The notes beneath the pieces were generated by a model, which saw only the letters and a list, made by a program, of their open reading frames with translations, was not told where the DNA came from and ran no database searches. Source: Echria macrotheca (Eukaryota > Ascomycota > Sordariomycetes > Sordariales > Schizotheciaceae). Taken from it: a stretch of 64,000 nt of DNA. Below are positions 54,262 through 64,000 of the stretch, in pieces. The DNA is taken from contig MU839827.1 in NCBI GenBank assembly GCA_030411725.1, positions 372,001 through 436,000 on the forward strand, read 5' to 3'. The first letter of the stretch is position 1. Every line of letters starts with the position of its first letter. The position numbers and the translations under genes are program-made.

Positions 54262-56224
54262 ATGGGCGACGCCACTCCTTCCAGCCAGCGCATCGAGCCT
54301 GGCTCCGTCAACCACAAGCCCGTCGTATGGCCGGCGTCCATCTCGAACGAGAGCGTAGATGTGGCCGATATCGCCACCAAGACGATCGCTGCCTTCAACC
54401 AGGCCCTGGCCGAAGCCAATTACGATGCCCTCGTCGACCTCTTCGATGAGGACTCCTTCTGGCGCGACCATGTTGCCGTGTCCTGGGATCTCCGCACCCT
54501 GCACGGCCGGGACAAGATCCGCACGTTCCTCGAGAAGCAGTGCCACCTGACGGATGTCCAGGTCGACAGCTCGTCCGACTTTCGCAGGCCTCAGTTGGCC
54601 AACTTTGCCCCCGCCGGCGAGTCTAAGGGTATCATCTTCTACACTACCATCACGACGAAATATGGGGCCGGGCGCGGGTTGGTTCGCATGGTTGAGAAGG
54701 GTTCGGGCTTCAAGATCTGGGCCTTCTTTACGACGCTCGAGGAACTCCGAGGCCATGAGGAGCCACGGGGACCGAGGCGGCCTAATGGCGTCGAGCACGG
54801 TGGTAAGCCCGGCAGGAAAAACTGGCTGGACAGGAGGAAGGAGGCCATTGAGTTTAGGGACAGCGAGCCCGCCGTTCTCATCATTGGTAGGTGTCCCCTT
54901 TTCCCAATCCATGTCAGATCCTGTTAACAATCCCCATAGGAGCCGGCCAGGGCGGTCTAACGGCCCACGCCCGCCTCAAGATGCTCGGCGTTCCGACCCT
55001 AGTCATCGATCGCAACGATTCGATTGGAGACAACTGGCGGAAGCGGTATCACCAGCTCGTCCTGCACGACCCCGTCTGGTACGACCACATGCCCTATCTT
55101 CCTTTTCCCGACTTTTGGCCTGTCTTCACACCGAAAGATAAGCTTGCCGATTGGTTTGATGGTTACGCCAAGTCCCTCGAGCTCAATATCTGGCTGAGCT
55201 CGGAGCTGCAGTCGGCGACGTGGGATGACTCGACCAAGCAATGGACGGTGACGATCGAGCGGACTCGACCCGACGGCCAGAAGGAAACACGCACGCTCCA
55301 TCCCAAGCAGGTCGTCCAGGCTACCGGAGCTTCGGGGAAGAAACACTTTCCCATAATCCCCGGCATGGAAAAGTTTGAGGGTTCCCTTCTCTGCCACAGT
55401 TCCGACTTCCCCGGCGCCCCGGTTGGCGACTCCAAGCAGGTCGTGGTCATCGGCGCTTGCAACTCGAGCCACGACATTTGCCAAGACTACCACGAGAAGG
55501 GACACTCAGTCACCATGGTTCAGCGCTCGTCGACCTGCGTGATCAGCAGCGAGGCTTGCCTCAAAATCAACCTCGGGGCTATCTACGAGGAGGGTTCGCC
55601 CCCAGTTGAGGATGCCGATATGAGTATGACCCCTTTTTCTCCATGTGTGATGCGCCTAGCTAAAAATAGCTCGTGACAGTCACCTGGTCCCTCCCCGCGC
55701 CCATGATGAAAGCTCTACAAATGGACCTCTGCAAGCTCCAACGCAACCTCGACGCCGACTTACTCGCCGGACTGCAGGCCGCCGGCTTCGCAGTCGACTA
55801 CGGCCCGGACGAGGGCGGTCTCTTCTGCAAATACCTCCAACGCGGAGGAGGGTACTATATCGACGTGGGCATGTCGCGGCTTATCACAGAAGGCGCCGTC
55901 AAAGTCAAACAGGGCGTCGAGATCTCGGAGATTCTGCCCCGGGGTGTGCGTTTCGCCGACGGCACGGAGATACCCGCCGACCAAATCGTCTTCGCGACGG
56001 GGTATGAGAATATGCGGACGCAGGCGCGGCATATTCTCGGGGATGCCGTGGCTGATCGTATACATGACGTCTGGGGCTGGGATGAGGAGGGCGAGATGCG
56101 CGGGATCTGGAGGGACTCGGGACACCCTGGGTTCTGGTTCCATGGGGGGAATTTGGCCATGTGTCGGTACTATTCGAGGGTTTTGGCGCTGCAGATTGTG
56201 GCGAGGTTGGAGGGGTGGAATTAG
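54262..56224 (+). CDS. Flavin-containing monooxygenase with N-terminal NTF2-like domain
   Basis: 617 residues in three exons (introns 54887-54939 and 55624-55679). Residues of about 40-170 form an NTF2/SnoaL-like fold (TIAAFNQALAEANYDALVDLF, FWRDHVAVSWDLRTLHGRD). The FAD Rossmann motif LIIGAGQGG spans the first intron; IDRNDSIGDNWRKRY follows, and the NADPH-binding motif is VVVIGACNSSHDIC. The FATGY motif near the end (VFATGYENM) is typical of class B flavin monooxygenases. The protein resembles fungal and YUCCA-like enzymes that oxidise nitrogen, sulphur or carbonyl groups; the substrate is unknown. It is convergent with the PKS gene 1.1 kb away and may act in the same pathway. Confidence 0.9.
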
Positions 56225-56448
56225 ATACTTGTCGGCTGGTTGGTGGGTGCATTAGATGGGGGAGAAAACAAAACAGGTGGCATGGCAATAAAAGGAGCTG
56301 AGTGCTGCTGGTCTTATGCTGAATCATTCGATCCTCTGAAATAGTAACATACTTGGTGCCACGCTGTGAAGCAAAATGGGATTGTGAGAAAGGGACTTGA
56401 CGTTACGGCTCCAGGTCTCTTGACTCGTGGTAGGTAACCCAAGGAAGC

Positions 56449-56483
<35 letters not shown>

Positions 56484-57365
56484 AAGTTTGACCTTGGGTA
56501 CCTGAATAAAGGTGCAGGATGTGGGATTCGAACGCATGACCTCGGGGAGAATGAAAAAAAAAAAAAGAAATGTCGACCCGAAGAGATATTCAGTCCGGCT
56601 TCCAAGGAGAGAGCGTAGCCTAATCACACTAGGCCATTCACGCCCCCCCTCTTCCACGGTAATATCTTTGTAGGTTTTTGATGATATACCCCGGCCCCGG
56701 CCCCGGCCCCCATGCAGATAGTGTTTACCGTATCACAGGCACTGTCACGATCCTAGCTAGCGTCTGGCCCAGAACCCAGATCTTGCTGGCATATAGAATA
56801 CCTAACCACAATTGGGATTCCAAGGTGCTGCTGACCTTGGAATGCAGGCAATCCCCTTTGGAAGGCTGGTCAATTGGTTGGGTGTGGTCCCATTGGAAAG
56901 TCGTCATAATCATCCTGTCTGAAGGGGGCTTATTAGGGTATTAGGTCTCGGGCATTTGTTGTAAAATGATTGCTGGCTCATACCCGATTAATGAAGCCTG
57001 AGACTGAGACAGGACGGGATACTTGTAAAGGCACATCTCAAAAGAGAAGTCAGGCTTTACTTCATCTCAGATCACCGGCCCGTCGCCCCTCAGAGAGTGA
57101 ACAAAAAACACCACATCACACTTCGACAAGCATCACCACGGGGCAAGAAGGATAAGCTCTATCAGTCTATTATTTATTATTTGCAGTCTAATATATGCCC
57201 CAGGCAATTAGAAATGAAGTCTATGAAACGGGGCCAGCCATGAAAACGTTCTAGGTGTGCAAGTATCGAGGGAGAAGCGAAGAACGCGCACAACCAGGCC
57301 CAAATGCAAGTGTCCCAATGCAAGTGTCAAATAGCCTTTGGCATATCAAACCCCATCCTTCTCGC
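56225..57365. other. Spacer between convergent monooxygenase and PKS genes
   Basis: Contains the SINE-like element at 56443-56650 and a CCCCGG repeat near 56690-56710. No gene seen. Confidence 0.5.
56443..56650 (-). mobile_element. tRNA-derived SINE candidate with homopolymer tail
   Basis: The reverse strand carries an A-box-like TGGCCTAGTGTGATTAGGC and, about 100 nt on, a B-box GCGTTCGAATCCC, the two internal Pol III promoter elements. The T-arm around the B-box has mismatches and no clean cloverleaf forms. A 28-nt T run lies 30-40 nt beyond (A run on +), and a shorter T run of about 13 lies between the boxes. Sequence beyond the long run (CCTTGGGTTACC) resembles sequence before it (GGTACCCAAGG) in inverted form. 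It may be a SINE or a degraded tRNA gene; target-site duplications were not found. Confidence 0.45.
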
Positions 57366-60300
57366 TCAATTCTCCTTCTTGGTCGCAGCATCAACGGAGT
57401 CTTCGGCCACCACCGTCGCAGCACTAGATGGGCGGGGGCTATCAGCCTCTCCCCCCGACGAGCTCGTGGATCCCGAACGAGTACCGTCCAGACCCATGAC
57501 CGAGGCGATCTTGGTCTCCGTCACTCTGCCTTGCACGATGTGCTCCGCAATCTCCTGGCATACTGCACGCTGTTAGCAAACCTTCTCTCTGGTGGTGAAC
57601 CAAGTACTTACGCTGCATGATGCTCGAAGAGCCAAGGATTTTCATGACTGCAACGTCCTGTGCGACTGTCTTCCAGATCCAGGACCGAATCTCCACAGCG
57701 ACGAGAGAATCCACTCCCAACTCTGCGATGCTATCGTCATGAGTAACAGTGCCCGTAACGAGCTGCAGAAGCTGCTCCAAATGACTCATGAACGCGGTCG
57801 AGAAAACTTTTAGAACGTCATCCTTCGACTTGGCTTCGACAAGCAGGTCTTTGAAGGACTTTTTGTCACCGCCAGCCTCAGCGGCGTCGACATCGTCATC
57901 CATGTACGAGAAATGCAAGAACCGAGGATCAAAATGCCAGTGCTGCGTCGGGTTCTTCAAATGGTACCGTCGCAAACCGGTGGTGATGTCGTAGATCTGT
58001 CCGGCGACAGGTATTCCGGTGACGATGGCTTCGATGAACATGTGGTGAATGTCCCTCTCCGAGATTGGTGGATAGCCTTCGCGCGCAAGGCCAGAGTAAA
58101 GTTCCTGCTTCTCACGGTGGAGGAAGCCCAAGCCATAGATGACACCGATGTTCAGGGCGGAGCCGACAAGGCCACGGCGACGTCGATCGGCGGCCAAGCC
58201 GTTCATGTACATGTTGGCTGCAGCATAGTTGGACTGGCCCGGATGGCCCCCAATCGCGGCAAAGGAAGACGTCATGATGAAGAATTCCAAGTCGGGGGAA
58301 TCGAAGGCAATATCCAAGTTCTTGGATCCTACTGTCTTGGGATTCATCACACGGTTGAAGGTCTCCACGGACATCTCAGAGAAAACACGATCGTCAAGGA
58401 CCATGGCGCCGTTGACGACGCCGCCAACCGGGGGACAAGTCTCAGCGAGCTTGGCCTTGAACGCCAGGACACGGTCGAGATCCGTGACGTCCAGCTTCTC
58501 GAACCGTACATCGATGCCCTTGCTGATAAGCTCCCGTTGCCATTCAGGCCTCTTCTGTGGCGGATTCCGACTCGCCAGCACGATGTGAACAGCGCCATGC
58601 TGGATGAGCAGGCCGCACAGGCTCTGACCGAAGTCCCGTGTGACGCCAATGAGGACGTAGGTCTTGTCCGCACTGAGCATATTGGTAGCGGCCCACGGCG
58701 TGATGGAATGGTTGATGGATCTTTCTGCTTTCCAGTCAATGATCTTGAATAGCGGCGCCTGTTGGGAGCCTTCAAGTAGCGCCGGAACCGTCACCATCGG
58801 AGCAAGCTCATCGGACTTCCAAGTCGTGGACTTTGCAACGGAGAGAGCTACGGCCTCATACCAGAGTTCCTGAACGAAATCGTGGTCCTGTTGGCGGCTC
58901 TGGCAGAGAGTGCGCAGAAGGGAAGATGCCGAGCTGTAATCGCAGTTACGGGGGAGCATGCCAACAAGTACGGTGGAGAGGTTCTCAGTCTCCGGCAGTA
59001 GGTTGATTACCCACGCGCCACCCAGAGGATACAAAGCCTTCAAGTCCTTGGCCGAAGACTTGGGGTGGACGATCAGAGTACCGGGTGGCATTGCCGAAGA
59101 GTGTCTCGCCTTGGTGGTATAGAACTGAAACTTGATACCTCGTTTGACGAAGACATCTTGAATGCACTCCATGAACATGCGATCAGGTTCAATGAAGATC
59201 ACCGGCTTGCCTTGAACTTTGGCGCCAATCGAAAGGGCGGCGAGATAGCGAACAAGGAATGCAATAAAGACAGCCCTGTTCAGTCGCTCCCTTGGAACCG
59301 TGCTGACCAGAATCGCCGGTGTCGTGATGTATGAAGCATTCATGGACGAGAGTGCAACGAAAAATTTGCCAGTGGCGAGGTCCCGGCCCAGACAGACATA
59401 CGTCTCGAAATCCCAGCTGAGTGTCAAGGGACTGGCGGTGCTGAATTCGACCTGGAGAACAGCGTGATCGAAATTGCGCGCAAGTGTCATGTCGCCGTTC
59501 TCAATCAATGACCGGTATTCTGTCGAGCCGTCGCTTGTTCTGACAGGCCGAAGGCGAACTTGAGCTTCAAGAGTGTTAATACTCTTCGTGACAAGTCTGC
59601 GCACGGAGTTGAATCGCTCAATGCCCTGCTCCCACGGACGCACACGCGGGACAAAGCGCTTTCCATTCTCCACGTGAATCTCGGTCTCATGGATCCACAA
59701 AGGCTGGTCCTTACCCGCCTGGCTAGACAGAGACTCCATTGCAAGGCGTGCAAAAGCCTCGGACACCAAGCTTGTGGCGAGAGGAGTATCGACGTTATCG
59801 AGGTCGAGCACCTGGAGGGTCAAACCAGGCGTCTCTGCTGCGAGTGTACGAGTGAATCCAAAGGAAGCAGCATGGTCTGGGTTGCTGTGCATGGCATTGT
59901 GGGTGACCCAGAGCATGGTCATCCTGGGATGAAGTAGAGCACGTAGTCTGACCATCAGTCCCTCGGTCATGTTCGCTAAGATCGGCTGGTCAATGTCGCT
60001 CAATAGGATTGCAGCGGAATATGAAGACAGGTCTTCGAGGTTGATCAAATCCAAAGACTCGACCGTGTCGACCACGTTGCATCTGTCGGCGAGAGCATGG
60101 CATACTCCAGAAGCGATGAGCGAGGTTGACAACTGCCTGCCACCGACAACAAGAAGGCGGTCAGCCAGCGGAGCGGCAGTCTTGTGAGCAAACGGCCTAG
60201 CCCACATCTGCTTGTGATCAGAGTACGTCTGTCGAACCATGAAGGAGAAGCCGGGGTGGTACTCCTGGGTCGAGTTGTCGACAGCGTAACGGAAGCCGGA

Positions 60301-63300
60301 CTCATCCAGCAGGCTTGGCCAGTTCACAGGGGTGTCCATGGCTTCATCCCCTTCAACGCACTCACTGCATCTGCGAATGCGGTCTCTCAAGGGGCTGATG
60401 GAGATATCGACCAAGATGAGAAAGGCTCCCGGACGCATCGCATGCTTAATCTTCTCGAGGGTCGAGGGAGCCTCGCGAGGCTCTAGCAGCGTAGTGTTCA
60501 GGACAACGAGGTCATACTTCGAGCCGGAGGAGTCATCGAAGTTGTCCTGGTCCAAGTCGAGCTTGTCAACTGCAATCCGCTTGCGCAGAGACGTCGAGGT
60601 GACGATGCGTTCCTTCAGGTTATCCTCTGGCCCGGCTGCCACACGGAGCTTCGCAAAGGAGTTACCCAGTCCCGCCAGGATGTGTTCGGTCAAACCGACT
60701 TCCGGGTCAGTCAAGGTCAGAACGTTCATCTGCGGATATTTGTGGGCAATCTGGCGAACCACACGGGAAATCTGCTTTTGGAAGCCATAATGCTGGTGCG
60801 CCTCCGTCACGATCGTGGGCAGCATTCCAGCCAGCACGTCCGGTAGGTTCTCGCCGAGCTTACGGACAAACTGGAGCGCCTGGAAGTAGGGTGACGAGCG
60901 CAAAAACTTTTCCAGACTCTCTTCGGTCTCTCCATGCCAGGGATGGGGCACAATTGTGGTTTCCGTGGAGTCTCCCGCAATTGAGAAGAAAGGAAACGAC
61001 GCTCGGTGAATGCGTCGCACGGATTCTGAGTCCACGTAGAAGGACGCGACTCGCTCGCAGCTTTCAATCAACATTGGACTTGGCTTCTGGACTTCTGCAA
61101 GTGTCGAGCCGACGATCTCGGCTTCGGGGTCGACGTCGAGCACGGTTGTGAGGTAGAGCTCATAGTCGTTCTCCGGCTTGGTCGGTGCGAACGAAGCCAC
61201 GGTCAAACCTTCGACCTGAATCTCCATGTTGCCCTGTGCATTGTAGATGTCGATTTCCGCAGTGTAGGAAGCGGGGGCGTGCCGCGAAAACGGAGACTCC
61301 TTGGTCAAGTACGTATCGATCGCAAGAAGCTCCTCGCCATCTTGAATGTCACAGATGGAGAGGTTGAACCGTGCTCTCTCGACCGATTCTGGAAGAAAAG
61401 AGGTCCATATCGCACTGTTCGGATGCTAGTCAGCAGTCTGTCATTAAAGTAACGGGAAAAACGGGACACATACCCATCACCGGGAGAGGAGAGCGAGACG
61501 AAAGCCGTCTGGAGAGAGCTGTCCAACGTAGCAGGGCTGATTCGGAGCTGCGTCGTGTCGTCAGGATGAAGCTTCCGGACAGTGGCTGAAGCAAAGCAGA
61601 GTCGTCTGTGCAAATCGGTCAGACCCGTGAATGGACCGGTGTAATCGAGGCCAGTTCCGGACATCATTGAGTAAAATGCATCGCTGTCCGCCTGCATTGT
61701 CTCAGCTCTTTGAGCCGGTCGGCTGGGAAGTGCCTCTGGCGACGGCTCGTCAAGCAGAATACGAAGCTTTCCACTGTAGTTCAGCCTCATCGACGTGCGG
61801 CCGTCAGCAACCGTAGATGCGAGTGTGAATGAGCCCTCGATGGTATCGTCCTGTTTTCCGGCACTTGATGAATCCAGAATAAGCGAGAAGAGAACCTCGA
61901 TCCCGTGAGGGTCGTTCTCCTCGAGGATGATGCCGCTTGGGAATCGAAGGTCAATGAGTTCAATAATCGATGCCGAGCGGCCAGCCAGAACGACTCGTGC
62001 AGCATCCACGGTCATGACCATGTATGCAGATGCTGGAAGAAGAGCCTGGTTCTGGAATCTGTGATGTCGGACCCAAGGGAGCCTGTCAAGTTTTAAGATG
62101 TTGCGCCAGCGTAGCTCAAACTCGTTGTCGTCACGGGTGCGTGTACCCAGGAGTTCGTTCGGCGCATCCTGGCGAAAGTGAAACTGTCGAGCGATACGAG
62201 ACTCGCGGTAATAGGCTTGAGAGTGATCCCACGGATACAAGGGGATGTTCTCAACACGAGCTTTGACAAGGTCTGGCCGAGTCCCAAGTACGAATTTCTG
62301 GACCTGCGTTGACGATGATCCAAAATGGCTCCACATCCATCCTAGAAACTCTGAGAATGCGATCTGGTCGTCCAATCTTCTGTCCAAAAGACCCGTGTAG
62401 GGGATCATATTGGTGAGCTTCTCCTTGATGGTTTGGGTGGCTGGGCCTCTCAGCGCAGGATGGGGTCCCACCTCGATGGCGCAGTCAAAGGGCCCGTGAT
62501 GTTCGAGAGCGGTGCATAAAGCCTCGTAGAAGAGAACGGGCTGAACCATGTTGGCGTTCCAGTATGACGACATGATCTCGGAGTCATCAGGTTCGCCAAA
62601 CCCGTAGACACTGGAAATCCAAGCAGCATGTCTGCGGCCCATGGTCGGGGTGACACCGCACTCGCTGAGCGCCTTGGAATATTCGACTGCCGGGCGCTCC
62701 ATGTGGGGCGAATGGTAGGCCGTGTCGACAGCGAGCAATCGGGCAAACTTGTTTTGCTGTGTGAGCTCATCCCGCACCCGAGTCAAGGTGTCCTTGTTGC
62801 CGGAGAGAGTGATACTGGTTGCAGAGTTGCTCGCCGCAACGCAAATGCTCTGTTTGTACTCGGGCCGGGCACATAACTCCATGGCCTCCTCCTTCGACAA
62901 GCCCACCGCAAGCATACCACCCTGTGCACCATCTGGGCCAGCGGCAAGATGTGCGACCTTTCCGCGGTAGTAGGCAATGAGAATGGCATCACGGGCTGTG
63001 AGTCTTCCACAGGCATACGCAGCAGCAATTTCTCCCGACGAATGGCCAACGACTGCGCTGAAGGTGATACCTAGGCTGAGGAGAAGATCAACAAGAGCGA
63101 TTTGGAGCGCTGTGCAGAGAGGCTGAGAAATGGCTGCCTGTTGTATTCTAGATAACTCCCCTTCGGCGAGGATCTCTTTTTCAAGCGACCAGATCGGGGG
63201 GTTCGGGACGCCTTGAAGGATCTTGTCCAGAGCCTGGATGGTCTCAGCGTAGACCTTGTTTGATTGAAGCAAGCCACGGGACATGGTTGCCCACTGTGCG

Positions 63301-64000
63301 CCCTGGCCAGTGAAAATGCCGAGGATCTTGGGAGGCTGATCTTCCGGACGCGCACGCAAGCCGATGGGTATCGAGGGCGATTTGGCAACGCGGTCAAGCA
63401 AGGTGTCGATCTTGTCCACGAGATCGTTGGCCGATGACCCCGTCAAGGCGAGTCGAAATGAAAAGGCCGTCTGGCGAGCGTAGATATGCCATGCGATGTC
63501 CTCCATGGGCGGAAGCGAATCTTGGAGCAGGTAGTCGCGACAGGTTTTGGCAACCGCCACCAGCGATTTCTGCGAGGCAGCCGACAGAAGAAGCGGCAGA
63601 TTGACCGTTCCTTGGGTCTCGCGGTATTGGTCGTCGATGGATGTAGGGACAGAAGGTTCGGACGAGAACCGCTGGGCCACCGCATTGTGAATCGAAGGGA
63701 CGTACTGCTCGATGATGGCATGCGAATTGGTGCCTCCGAAGCCAAACGAGTTGACACTTGCGCGCTTGGGCTGATCCTTGGGCACGGAAGGCCAGGGGAC
63801 AATCGCGGTAGGTAGAATCAAGTTGTCGCAGTACTGCTCGACCTCGGGGTTCAGCTTTTCCAGGTGAAGATTGGCGGGAACAGCATCATGCTCCATGGCT
63901 TGAATGACTTTGAGCACGCCAGCCAATCCAGCGGCACCTTCGGTGTGACCAATCAATGTCTTGACAGAGCCGACAATCATCTTGGGAGGCTTCGGAGGGG
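57366..64000 (-). CDS. Highly reducing type I polyketide synthase without ER (5' part beyond window)
   Basis: About 2,175 codons are visible; the N-terminus and the KS Cys lie to the right of the window. Order: KS C-terminal part (GSVKTLIGHTEGAAGLAG, NSFGFGGTNSH; to about 63690); AT (GIFTGQGAQW, GHSSGEIAAAY; about 63370-62420); DH (HHRFQNQALLPASAY, LDSSLQ; about 62170-61250); a methyltransferase-like region (about 60900-60200) whose SAM-binding GxGxG is replaced by TLTDPEVGLTEH, so probably inactive; an ER remnant or structural region without an NADPH-binding GxGxVG; KR (MTSSFAAIGG, SNYAAAN; about 58680-58000); ACP (LGVDSLVAVE; about 57800-57560). Introns are 61415-61473 and 57563-57611; the C-terminus ends DAATKKEN. 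It should make a reduced polyketide, possibly with a partner enoyl reductase. The DH motif has Asn where Gly is usual (HRFQN). The product is unknown. Confidence 0.93.

Noticed and set aside
56427..56618. + frame with a poly-Lys run and GIRTHD
   Set aside because: Produced by the A run and the antisense of the Pol III B-box; not a protein gene.
57913..58752. 279-codon + frame opposite the PKS KR region
   Set aside because: Antisense to conserved KR motifs; no independent support.

Overview
The window is nuclear DNA of a filamentous ascomycete (Pezizomycotina; Sordariomycetes is my best guess). Protein genes carry 42-104 nt introns with GT...AG ends and CTAAC-like branch sites. Several tRNA genes have a short intron after position 37. 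The gene families present are typical of such fungi: highly reducing PKS, Zn(II)2Cys6 and bHLH regulators, P450, LysM and fasciclin proteins. Intron positions below come from reading splice signals and protein continuity by eye.

Left part (1-17 kb): cytosolic tyrosyl-tRNA synthetase (-) and a methionine-permease-like transporter (+) diverge from a shared 1.1 kb spacer. Then come tRNA-Gly, a 4 kb gene-poor stretch with a possible F-box remnant, an oligopeptide transporter (OPT family), a tRNA-Glu/tRNA-Asp pair, and a P450 preceded by a perfect 13-bp-arm palindrome.

Middle (18-40 kb): an SREBP-type bHLH regulator and a Zn2Cys6 regulator lie on the - strand. Upstream of the Zn2Cys6 gene is a 3.5 kb patchwork. 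It holds two broken copies of that gene's own 5' end and promoter, a MITE-like element, long inverted arms, a tandemly duplicated SMC5 fragment and several copies of a short dispersed repeat. Next is a secreted protein with a LysM domain at each end of a long Thr/Val tandem-repeat region, then tRNA-Thr, a multispan membrane protein, a Cys-rich single-pass membrane protein, a copper amine oxidase and an SRA/YDG-domain protein.

40-47 kb is a repeat island with no recognisable gene. Right part (47-64 kb): an Osh4/Kes1-type oxysterol-binding protein, a beta-carbonic anhydrase with a mitochondrial-type leader, a GPI-type fasciclin gene interrupted by an in-frame TAG, an NTF2-like/flavin monooxygenase, a Pol III-promoter-like SINE candidate, and the 3' two-thirds or more of a reducing PKS that leaves the window at the right edge. 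The monooxygenase and PKS converge and may be the margin of a secondary-metabolite cluster.

I found no wholly new system. The most unusual items are the LysM-repeat-LysM protein, the patchwork at 22.1-25.6 kb, the interrupted fasciclin gene, the P450 palindrome, and the SRA gene beside the repeat island.
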